Below the pieces are notes generated by a model. The model ran no database searches, was not told the DNA's origin, and worked only from the letters and a program-made list of their open reading frames with translations. The position numbers and the translations under genes were made by a program. Of a stretch of DNA of 5,229 bases, positions 1 through 5,229 are shown in pieces (positions within the stretch are counted from its first letter, which is position 1; each line of letters opens with the position of its first letter). Origin of the DNA: Alphaproteobacteria bacterium (GTDB taxonomy: Bacteria; Pseudomonadota; Alphaproteobacteria; Sphingomonadales; Sphingomonadaceae); contig JAQGLD010000589.1 in assembly GCA_028293055.1 (NCBI GenBank), positions 1 to 5,229 on the forward strand, given 5' to 3'.

Positions 1-402
1 GCGACGGCGCCGATCATGCCGGATTTCGCGGCCTTGATGCTGCTCGGCTGGCGGCTGCTTCGGCCGGAATTGTGGCAGGCGCAGATCGCGCTTCCGCTCG
101 GCCTGTTCAACGATCTCGTCGGCGGCCAGCCGCTCGGCCAGTCGATGCTGCTCTGGACCAGCGCATTCCTTTTCATCGACCTCGCCGACAGCCGGGCGGG
201 CTGGCGCGACCATTGGATGGAGTGGCTGTTCGCGAGCTTCGCGCTCGCATTCCTGGTCTATGGCGACTGGACGATCGCCCGGCTGATGGGGAGCCATGTC
301 CCGGCCGAGACGATGCTTCCGCAGCTTGCAGCCTCGATCCTGATCTTTCCGGTCGCGGCGCGCATCGTCTACGCGCTCGACCGCTGGCGGCTGTTCCGAT
401 GA
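1..402 (+). CDS. mreD: Rod shape-determining protein MreD, C-terminal part (5' end outside window)
   Basis: The reading frame is open from base 1 and ends at the TGA at 400-402, giving 133 residues of a protein whose start lies upstream. An ATG at base 16 exists, but the five codons before it (A-T-A-P-I) continue the typical MreD sequence before a Met-Pro, so I treat the gene as truncated by the window edge. MreD is a small inner-membrane protein of the elongasome, working with MreB, MreC, PBP2 and RodA to direct lateral wall synthesis. The family signature is the segment PLGLFNDLVGGQPLGQS, a glycine/Asp-rich loop next to a membrane helix, followed by further hydrophobic segments and a short basic C-terminus ending RWRLFR. 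The last four bases overlap the start of mrdA, and the order mreD-mrdA-rodA supports the call. mreB and mreC probably lie just upstream; this is inference. Confidence 0.9.
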   Translation, partial: ATAPIMPDFAALMLLGWRLLRPELWQAQIALPLGLFNDLVGGQPLGQSMLLWTSAFLFIDLADSRAGWRDHWMEWLFASFALAFLVYGDWTIARLMGSHVPAETMLPQLAASILIFPVAARIVYALDRWRLFR

Positions 403-2498
403 GGATTCCCGGCAGGCCGCTCGTCACCGAGAGCAACCAGGCCTTCACCTTCACGCGCCGCGCGATGGTGCTCGGCTGCGGCCAGATGGCGCTGGCGACG
501 GCGCTGGCCGCGCGGATGGGCTGGATCTCGATTCACGAGAATGAGCATTACAAGATGCTCTCCGAGAGCAATCGGGTGCAGAACCGGCTGATCCCTCCGC
601 GGCGCGGCTGGATCGTCGACCGCTACGGCAAGCCGATCGCGATCAACCGAAGCGACTTCCGGGTCGATCTCATCCCCGATCGGCTGACCGATCCCGATCG
701 GACCATCGACGAGCTCACCAAGCTGCTTGACCTGCCGCCCGACGAGGTCGACCGGATCCGTGAGGAGCTGGACAAGGCGGCCGGCTACCAGCCGGTGCCG
801 GTCGCCGAGAATATCCCCTTCGAGAAATATGCGGCGGTGACGGTGCGCCTCGCAGAGCTGCCCGGGGTCTCGCCGCTGCGCAGCTTCTCGCGTTTCTACC
901 CCGAAGGCACCGCGGTCGGCCATCTGATCGGCTATGTCGGATCGCCCAACAAGGAGGAATATGAGGCGGAGGGCAAGAACCCGTTGCTGATCACTCCTGG
1001 CTTCAAGGTCGGCAAGGACGGGCTCGAAAAGACGATGGAGCCGCGGCTGCGCGGCAAGCCCGGGGCGCAACGGCTCGAGGTCACCGCCCGCGGCAAACTG
1101 GTTCGCGAGCTGACCACCTTGCCGGACACCAGCGGCGGCCTGCTGCCGCTGACCATCGATATCGGCCTCCATTCCTATGCGGCGCGACGGCTCGGCGACG
1201 AATCCGGATCGATCGTCGTGCTCGACTGCAACAGCGGCGACGTCCTCGCCATGGCGTCGATGCCGGCCTACGACCCGAACAAATTCTCCGACGGAATCTC
1301 CCACAACGAATGGGGGATGATGGCGGACAATGAGAAGCACCCGCTGATCAACAAGGTACTGCAGGGCCTTTACCCGTCCGGATCGACGATCAAGCCGCTG
1401 ATGGCGATGGCATTCCTCGAAAAGGGGATCGACCCCAAGACGCGGGTGACCTGCACCGGGGCCTACCGGGTCGGCAACGCGGTGTTCCACTGCGACAAGG
1501 TCCACGGCTCGCTCGATATGCACGAAGCGGTGGTCCATAGCTGCGACATCTATTTCTACACGATGGGGCGCCAGGCCGGCCCCGAGGTGATCGCGTCGAT
1601 GGCGCGGCGGATGGGCTTCGGCCAGAAATTCGACCTGCCGGTCCCCTCGCAGCGCTACGGCACGGTGCCCGATCCGCAATGGATGCAGCGCAAATATCAC
1701 CGCGAATGGCAGATTTACGACACGATCAACATGTCGATCGGCCAGGGCAATGTGCTGGTCAATCCGCTCCAGCTCGCGGTGATGGCGGCCCGGATCGCGA
1801 CCGGAGTGGCGATCGAGCCGCGGCTGATCAGGACCAATGCCCCGCCCAAGACCGGCCCGATGCCGGTCACCCACGAGGATCTCGTCTTCATCCGCAGCGC
1901 GATGGCCGACGTGGTCACGCGCGGCACCGCGGCCGGCGCCAAGCTGCCGCTCGACGGGGTGCTGATGGCCGGCAAGACCGGAACCGCGCAGGTCCGCCGG
2001 ATCACCATGGCGGAACGCAATAGCGGCGGGGTCCGCTCGAATTCGAGCCTCGCCTGGCGGATGCGCGACCACAGCCTGTTCGTCTGCTTCGCGCCCGCCG
2101 ACAATCCGAAATATGCCTGCTCGGTCGTCGTCGAACATGGCGGCTTCGGAGCGCAGGTTGCGGCCCCGGCGGCGCGCGATACGCTCACCTATTTGTTCGA
2201 CAAGAAGAAGGCGATGGCGAGCCTTGACGCGCTCGAGACGCAATGGGGCGGCACCCTCGACGAAAGGGTCAAGCGCCGCGCCGAGGCCTGGGTCGCGGCC
2301 GCCCCGGCAAGAGCGGTGCAGGCCAAGGCGGACGCGGCCGCTGCAGCCGCCGCGAAAGTCGCCGCCGACCAGGCCAAGGCTTCAGCCGCCGCCGCAGCTG
2401 CCGCGGCGGGCAAGCCCGCGGGCGCCGAAGAGGTGCCGGACTTCTTCGCGAAGACCAAGCGCGCCAAGGCCGGGAAGCCGCCGGGCGGGTTCGAATGA
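399..2498 (+). CDS. mrdA: Penicillin-binding protein 2 (peptidoglycan D,D-transpeptidase MrdA)
   Basis: Encodes 699 residues of the elongation-specific class B penicillin-binding protein, which cross-links new glycan strands in the periplasm as RodA's partner. In order: a cytoplasmic N-terminus with twin arginines (R20-R21); one membrane anchor at about 22-45; the non-catalytic pedestal domain starting near PPRRGWIVDRYGKP (66-78); and the transpeptidase domain from about 265 to 600. Catalytic motifs are S329-T-I-K332 (acylated serine), S381-C-D383 and K526-T-G-T529. The ATG at 399 overlaps the mreD stop and gives the expected N-terminus; the frame stays open upstream, but that stretch is mreD in another frame. 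Two oddities: Cys352, Cys365, His369 and Cys382 could form a metal site, and about 100 residues follow the catalytic fold, including an alanine-rich stretch (632-675), making it longer than E. coli PBP2 (633). The ribosome binding site is weak, consistent with coupling to mreD. Confidence 0.97.
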   Translation: MRIPGRPLVTESNQAFTFTRRAMVLGCGQMALATALAARMGWISIHENEHYKMLSESNRVQNRLIPPRRGWIVDRYGKPIAINRSDFRVDLIPDRLTDPDRTIDELTKLLDLPPDEVDRIREELDKAAGYQPVPVAENIPFEKYAAVTVRLAELPGVSPLRSFSRFYPEGTAVGHLIGYVGSPNKEEYEAEGKNPLLITPGFKVGKDGLEKTMEPRLRGKPGAQRLEVTARGKLVRELTTLPDTSGGLLPLTIDIGLHSYAARRLGDESGSIVVLDCNSGDVLAMASMPAYDPNKFSDGISHNEWGMMADNEKHPLINKVLQGLYPSGSTIKPLMAMAFLEKGIDPKTRVTCTGAYRVGNAVFHCDKVHGSLDMHEAVVHSCDIYFYTMGRQAGPEVIASMARRMGFGQKFDLPVPSQRYGTVPDPQWMQRKYHREWQIYDTINMSIGQGNVLVNPLQLAVMAARIATGVAIEPRLIRTNAPPKTGPMPVTHEDLVFIRSAMADVVTRGTAAGAKLPLDGVLMAGKTGTAQVRRITMAERNSGGVRSNSSLAWRMRDHSLFVCFAPADNPKYACSVVVEHGGFGAQVAAPAARDTLTYLFDKKKAMASLDALETQWGGTLDERVKRRAEAWVAAAPARAVQAKADAAAAAAAKVAADQAKASAAAAAAAAGKPAGAEEVPDFFAKTKRAKAGKPPGGFE

Positions 2499-3607
2499 GC
2501 ACCCTCGCCTTCGTCCCGGCGCCGATCGCGGAGCTGCCCTGGCGAGTGCTCTTCCTGGTCAGCGCGATTACCGGCTTCGGCCTCGTCGTCCTCTATTCGG
2601 CCGCCGGCGGTCATCTCATGCCCTGGGCGCTGCCGCAGGGCGCGCGCTTCGTCGTCTTCCTCGGCATGGCGATCGCGATGTCGCGGATGCGGCCGGACCG
2701 GCTCAAGGGCGCAGCCTTCCCCGCCTATGTCATCGTCTTCTTCCTGCTGGTCGCGGTCGAGGCTTTGGGCTTCGTCGGCGGCGGAGCGCGACGCTGGCTC
2801 AACCTCGGATTCATCCGGGTCCAGCCCTCCGAGCTGATGAAGCCGGTCATAGTCCTCACCATCGCCCGCTTCTACGATTTGTTGCCGGCAGGCGAGATCA
2901 GGCGGTTCAGCGCGATCTGGCCGGCGGCCGGGCTGATCGGCCTGCCTGCGGCCTTCATCCTGGTCCAGCCCGATCTCGGAACCGCGATGATGGTGGTGTT
3001 CGGCGGGCTGGTGGTGATGTTCCTGGCCGGCCTGCCGCTGCGCCTGTTCCTCGGCGGTCTCGGCGCGGTCGCGGTCGCGGTGCCGGTCGCCTTCTCGATG
3101 ATGCACGATTACCAGCGCCAGCGGATCACCATCTTCCTCAACCCCGAATCCGATCCGCTCGGCGCCGGATATCATATCAGCCAGTCGCAGATCGCGATCG
3201 GATCGGGCGGGATATTCGGCAAGGGGTTCATGAACGGCACCCAGAGCCATCTCGATTACCTGCCCGAAGGCCATACCGACTTCATCTTCGCGACCATGGC
3301 CGAGGAATGGGGCCTGCTCGGCGGCCTGTTCCTGATCGTCGCCTTCTCGATGGTGATCTGGTGGGGAATCAATGTCGCGCTGGACGCCCGCGATCGTTTC
3401 TCGCGGCTGACCGCCGCCGGCCTGACGACGACGATCTTCTTCTATGTCGCGATCAACCTGATGATGGTGATGGGCCTCGCGCCGGTCGTCGGAATCCCGC
3501 TGCCTTTGGTCTCCTATGGCGGATCGGCGATGCTGACGATCATGCTGTGCCTCGGCGCCTTGATGTCGATCGACCGCCAGAACCGGCGCGACGAACGGCG
3601 GCGCTGA
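2495..3607 (+). CDS. rodA: RodA, SEDS-family peptidoglycan glycosyltransferase
   Basis: Encodes 370 residues, the same length as E. coli RodA (gene also called mrdB). RodA is a polytopic inner-membrane enzyme that polymerises lipid II into glycan strands during elongation, in complex with PBP2. The protein is almost entirely hydrophobic, with about ten membrane segments. SEDS landmarks are R99-R-W-L (Trp101), QPSELMKP from residue 110, QPDLGTAM from 158, the extracellular loop with LNPESDPLGAGYH and LPEGHTDFIF, and YGGSAM from 341. The Asp in HTDFIF is residue 262, the position of the essential Asp in E. coli RodA. The ATG at 2495 overlaps the mrdA stop as ATGA and the N-terminus fits the family, so this start is preferred to further upstream codons in the open frame. 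It appears to be the last gene of the operon, since 204 non-coding bases follow. Confidence 0.97.
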   Translation: MSTLAFVPAPIAELPWRVLFLVSAITGFGLVVLYSAAGGHLMPWALPQGARFVVFLGMAIAMSRMRPDRLKGAAFPAYVIVFFLLVAVEALGFVGGGARRWLNLGFIRVQPSELMKPVIVLTIARFYDLLPAGEIRRFSAIWPAAGLIGLPAAFILVQPDLGTAMMVVFGGLVVMFLAGLPLRLFLGGLGAVAVAVPVAFSMMHDYQRQRITIFLNPESDPLGAGYHISQSQIAIGSGGIFGKGFMNGTQSHLDYLPEGHTDFIFATMAEEWGLLGGLFLIVAFSMVIWWGINVALDARDRFSRLTAAGLTTTIFFYVAINLMMVMGLAPVVGIPLPLVSYGGSAMLTIMLCLGALMSIDRQNRRDERRR

Positions 3608-3630
3608 CTGCGGCAAACGGTCCGCTCGAT

Positions 3631-3652
3631 CGGAGCCCGCTTGCCGGCTCCG
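3631..3652 (+). terminator. Possible hairpin downstream of rodA
   Basis: CGGAGCC (3631-3637) and GGCTCCG (3646-3652) form a perfect 7-bp stem with an 8-base loop, 23 bases after the rodA stop codon. No run of T follows, so it is not a classical intrinsic terminator. It could protect the 3' end or work with Rho, or be a chance stem in GC-rich DNA. Confidence 0.25.
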
Positions 3653-3677
3653 CCGCCGCAGCGCCTGTCGCGAATTG

Positions 3678-3709
3678 GCCTATGCACCTTTGTGCAGTGC
3701 AACATAGGC
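3678..3709. promoter_or_regulatory. TGCA-rich inverted repeat between rodA and the small exported-protein gene
   Basis: GCCTATG (3678-3684) and CATAGGC (3703-3709) are perfect 7-base inverted repeats. Between them lie a second inverted pair, TGCAC (3683-3687) and GTGCA (3692-3696), and the odd palindrome TGCAGTGCA (3693-3701). An ACTTTTC stretch follows. As RNA this can fold as a bulged hairpin followed by four U, so it could terminate rodA transcription. As DNA, the symmetrical TGCA half-sites look like a repressor operator for the gene at 3812. Palindromes with TGCA half-sites occur upstream of phasin genes in alphaproteobacteria (PhaR sites), but I recall that consensus only loosely and the gene downstream is not a phasin. 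The repeat is seen directly; both functions are inference. Confidence 0.35.
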
Positions 3710-3800
3710 ACTTTTCCCAATCGCCCTTTGCATTTGCCGACCACGGTTACGCTGCCCCATCAAGTTGGCAGGAGAGGAATTGCCTGCAGGCTCGCACCCG

Positions 3801-3805
3801 AGGAG
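3801..3805 (+). promoter_or_regulatory. Ribosome binding site fixing the start of the small exported-protein gene
   Basis: AGGAG lies 6 bases before the ATG at 3812. This is the best Shine-Dalgarno match on the plus strand here, and it selects this ATG over a TTG codon at 3641 in the same open frame. The translation upstream of the ATG is proline- and arginine-rich and would hide the signal peptide. Confidence 0.8.
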
Positions 3806-3811
3806 ATCCTT

Positions 3812-4156
3812 ATGCGCCTGATAGCCTTCCTCTCGCTGGCGCTTGCGCCGACCGCCGCAGCACTCGCGGCGCCGCCCGCTCCGACCCGCATTGCCTGGGA
3901 TCGTTCCTCCGCCGAATTCACCGCGACGATGACACCGACGGGGATCGTCAGCATCGAGGGACGCTATCTCGATACCGGCGGGCGCTTCGCGTATCTCGTC
4001 GATCAGGAGGGCCGGGTGTCGGGCCACATCGACGGAACCGAAGTGTCGTTCAGCGTCGGAAAAGCCAAAAGAGATCGCCTGGTCGCGCAATTGAGCCGCG
4101 AGGCCGAGGCGGATCGGCGGACGGCTATCGCAAGTGCTTCGCCCGAAACACACTGA
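3812..4156 (+). CDS. Small predicted exported protein of unknown function
   Basis: Encodes 114 residues that I do not recognise. The N-terminus MRLIAFLSLALAPTAAALAA is a good Sec signal peptide: one Arg, a leucine/alanine core, and an A-L-A site with likely cleavage after residue 19. The mature part would be about 95 residues with no cysteine, so it is a soluble periplasmic or secreted protein rather than a lipoprotein. Residues about 25-80 alternate hydrophobic and polar residues with glycine turns (GIVSIEGRYLDTG, GHIDGTEVSFSVG), which suggests a small beta-sheet domain. The last 30 residues are charged and probably helical. Some codons are atypical for this window: the stretch encoding GKAKRDR uses AAA twice and AGA once. 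It stands alone between rodA and a convergent gene, with its own ribosome binding site, so it is probably a separate transcription unit. The gene is likely real; its role is unknown. Confidence 0.75.
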   Translation: MRLIAFLSLALAPTAAALAAPPAPTRIAWDRSSAEFTATMTPTGIVSIEGRYLDTGGRFAYLVDQEGRVSGHIDGTEVSFSVGKAKRDRLVAQLSREAEADRRTAIASASPETH

Positions 4157-4201
4157 GGGCGCGGCACGGGATCCAGAGGGGCGGGTCCAACAGGATCCAC
4201 C

Positions 4202-4216
4202 CTCCGGCTACCGGAG
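4202..4216 (+). terminator. Possible short hairpin after the exported-protein gene
   Basis: CTCCGG (4202-4207) and CCGGAG (4211-4216) form a perfect 6-bp stem around a CTA loop, 45 bases after the stop at 4156. The bases that follow, ATTCAGTCTTGCT, are less GC-rich but contain no real T run, so termination here is only a possibility. Confidence 0.3.
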
Positions 4217-4238
4217 ATTCAGTCTTGCTCGCCCCGAT

Positions 4239-4257
4239 CGGGCCGGATCCCGGCCCG
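4239..4257. terminator. Candidate bidirectional terminator hairpin between convergent genes
   Basis: CGGGCCGG (4239-4246) and CCGGCCCG (4250-4257) form a perfect 8-bp GC stem with a 3-base ATC loop. It abuts the stop codon of the minus-strand CPBP gene (4258-4260) and lies 82 bases after the stop of the plus-strand gene, so it could block transcription from both sides. No T tract flanks it in either direction, so it is not a textbook intrinsic terminator. The stem is certain; its role is inferred from position. Confidence 0.4.
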
Positions 4258-5016
4258 TCAGGCCCTGGCCCCTGCCGCCATTCTGTTCTCGCGCATTTTC
4301 CACACTCGCATCATCGCCAGCCAGATTCCGACGCAGACCAGGACGACGAGCAGCCGCGTCCGGCTCGAAGGAATCAGCGCGCTGAATTCATGGGTGGTGC
4401 CCAGGACGTTTCCGACGACGTGGAACGAAGCGGCGGCGAAGATCGAATGGGTGCGGTCGGCGACGAAGCCGATGCCGATGGCGGCGACGACGACCATGCC
4501 AAGGCCGAGAATTTCTCCACTGACGGTGTGGCCGATGAGGAAGGAGAAGTGCCAGGCGTACCAGAACAGGCCCACGATCACGTAGCGAAGCAGCGCCGGC
4601 CGATCGCGAAACTCCTGCTGGAGATAGCCTCGCCATCCCGTTTCTTCGAGGATGGCGTAGAGCGCGATCCAGATTCCGAGATGCACTCCGAACAGATGAG
4701 GATTCAGGCCGTAGGCGTTGTCGACTCCCATCGCTCCGAACACGGCCGCGGGCACCGCCAGCATCGACAGGCTGATCGGCAGACTGGTCCCGGCGTAGCT
4801 TAATCGGGCTTCGGGACGGAACAGGATCCAGACAAGCCAGGCGCCAAGGAATGGGCCCAGCGCGCTGACCACGTGCAGGTACATCGCCAACGGCCCGTGC
4901 GTGGGATCGGAAGGGTCGCTGGTGTGCCACCAGAACCGGGCAAGGTAGGAGAATGACAGGGCGACCGCGTAGAAGATCGCGATCCTGATCCATGTCCGGT
5001 CGAGCCGCTGCGGCAT
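4258..5016 (-). CDS. CPBP family intramembrane metalloprotease (CAAX protease / Abi type)
   Basis: Encodes a 252-residue multi-pass membrane protein with about six to eight hydrophobic segments. All three motifs of the CPBP (Rce1-like, Abi) family are present in order: E124-E125-x3-R129 within ILEETGWRGYL; the FxxxH-type motif as W152-Y-A-W-H156; and H199-V-V-G-N203 (HxxxN). These residues line the intramembrane active site, so the enzyme is predicted to be active. In eukaryotes, Rce1 trims prenylated CAAX proteins. Bacterial members act in bacteriocin immunity or maturation and peptide processing, and most have no known substrate, so none can be assigned here. The ATG at 5016 is preceded by GAGGA (5028-5032 on the plus strand) at 11 bases and a weaker GGAAC nearer. 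The gene faces the small exported-protein gene and is not in an operon with it. The C-terminus is basic (RVWKMRENR). Confidence 0.9.
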   Translation of the reverse strand: MPQRLDRTWIRIAIFYAVALSFSYLARFWWHTSDPSDPTHGPLAMYLHVVSALGPFLGAWLVWILFRPEARLSYAGTSLPISLSMLAVPAAVFGAMGVDNAYGLNPHLFGVHLGIWIALYAILEETGWRGYLQQEFRDRPALLRYVIVGLFWYAWHFSFLIGHTVSGEILGLGMVVVAAIGIGFVADRTHSIFAAASFHVVGNVLGTTHEFSALIPSSRTRLLVVLVCVGIWLAMMRVWKMRENRMAAGARA

Positions 5017-5229
5017 CCCTGTTCCAATCCTCGAATGGCGCGCGGTCTCGATGCGCTGTCCTTCAGACTGCCCCGGCGCGCGTGCGGCAGCAAGCTCGAA
5101 TTCCCCGAGACCTCATCGAGATCCCTGAAATTGCAGGCTTATTGCGACGGGGGCGAGGATCCGAGCGCTGCCGGCCTCCGGCGTCCCCGCAACCGCCCAA
5201 GTTCCCGCATCGTGGTGCCCAGCTCCGGG
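5017..5229 (-). other. Upstream region of the CPBP protease gene; no convincing gene
   Basis: These 213 bases at the right edge hold no open frame with a recognisable product. The promoter of the CPBP gene should lie here, but no convincing -35/-10 pair stands out. Visible structure includes CCTGAAATTGCAGG (5124-5137), a near-palindrome with 12 of 14 positions symmetrical, and GGTCTCGATG (5044-5053), whose complement occurs in two overlapping pieces at 5106-5112 and 5114-5121. GCCGG and CCGGC (5170-5174, 5178-5182) form a short hairpin that could lie between genes. All of these may be chance. Confidence 0.3.

Noticed and set aside
72..398. In-frame N-terminal extension of PBP2 to an upstream start at 72.
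   Set aside because: The added residues are Arg/Ala/Pro-rich and are mreD read in another frame. The ATG at 399 gives the normal PBP2 N-terminus and a typical overlap.
369..2243. A 624-codon open frame on the minus strand across mrdA.
   Set aside because: It is antisense to a complete PBP2. Its translation is rich in Arg, His and Asp with no recognisable domain, as expected when GC-rich coding DNA lacks stops on the other strand.
2323..2411. Alanine codon run in mrdA considered as a DNA tandem repeat.
   Set aside because: The codons are mixed (gcg, gcc, gct, gca) and form no regular unit, so the repetition is at protein level.
2189..3616. A 475-codon minus-strand open frame opposite rodA.
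   Set aside because: It is antisense to a complete, highly conserved RodA. It is dominated by charged residues and has no start signal or family motif.
3641..3811. In-frame TTG start giving a 171-residue version of the small protein.
   Set aside because: The extension contains the inverted repeat, has no ribosome binding site and would bury the signal peptide. The ATG at 3812 has AGGAG at 6 bases.
2113..4803. An 896-codon open frame on the plus strand crossing rodA, the small gene and the CPBP region.
   Set aside because: It runs out of frame through three better-supported genes and two intergenic gaps. Its product is proline/arginine-rich low-complexity sequence, a typical GC-rich shadow.
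5142..5192. Imperfect long stem TTGCG...CGCAA with GGG/CCC pairs inside, considered as an RNA gene.
   Set aside because: Pairing needs bulges, no conserved RNA family is recognisable, and no T tract follows on either strand.
5139..5228. Possible 3' end of another minus-strand gene (29 codons to a TAA, beginning P-E-L-G-T-T-M-R-E-L).
   Set aside because: Too short and cut by the window edge. The last half is low-complexity Arg/Pro/Ser, and I recognise no family. Sequence to the right would settle it.

Overview
The window reads as chromosomal DNA from a GC-rich alphaproteobacterium, probably a sphingomonad. The order mreD, mrdA, rodA is the usual cell-shape cluster, and the PBP2 has the alphaproteobacterial pattern: a twin-arginine N-terminal anchor, a Cys/His cluster before the second catalytic motif, and a long alanine-rich tail. 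The taxonomic call is inference from protein features, because no rRNA or tRNA gene is present.

Bases 1-3607 hold the end of a tightly packed plus-strand operon for rod-shape elongation. It contains the C-terminal part of MreD (entering from the left edge), complete PBP2 (mrdA, 399-2498) and complete RodA (2495-3607). Both junctions are 4-base ATGA start/stop overlaps, so translation is probably coupled. MreD is a membrane part of the elongasome. RodA polymerises glycan strands from lipid II and PBP2 cross-links them, so this is the matched polymerase/transpeptidase pair of the Rod complex. All the expected catalytic motifs are visible: S329xxK332, S381-C-D383 and K526-T-G-T in PBP2, and Asp262 in RodA.

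Bases 3608-3811 are non-coding and hold possible hairpins, including a TGCA-rich inverted repeat. Next comes a small plus-strand gene (3812-4156) for a predicted exported protein of 114 residues that I do not recognise. It has a clear ribosome binding site and signal peptide.

Bases 4157-4257 separate this gene from a convergent minus-strand gene and contain compact hairpins that could end transcription from both sides. The minus-strand gene (4258-5016) encodes a 252-residue multi-pass membrane protein of the CPBP (CAAX protease and bacteriocin-processing) family with all three active-site motifs intact. Bases 5017-5229 are its upstream region, with no convincing gene.

I see no mobile element, CRISPR array, tRNA or rRNA. 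The left two thirds is conserved housekeeping. The right third is accessory, and I find no evidence for a new multi-gene system. The items most worth a second look are the PBP2 tail and its possible metal site, the orphan exported protein, and the inverted repeat upstream of it.
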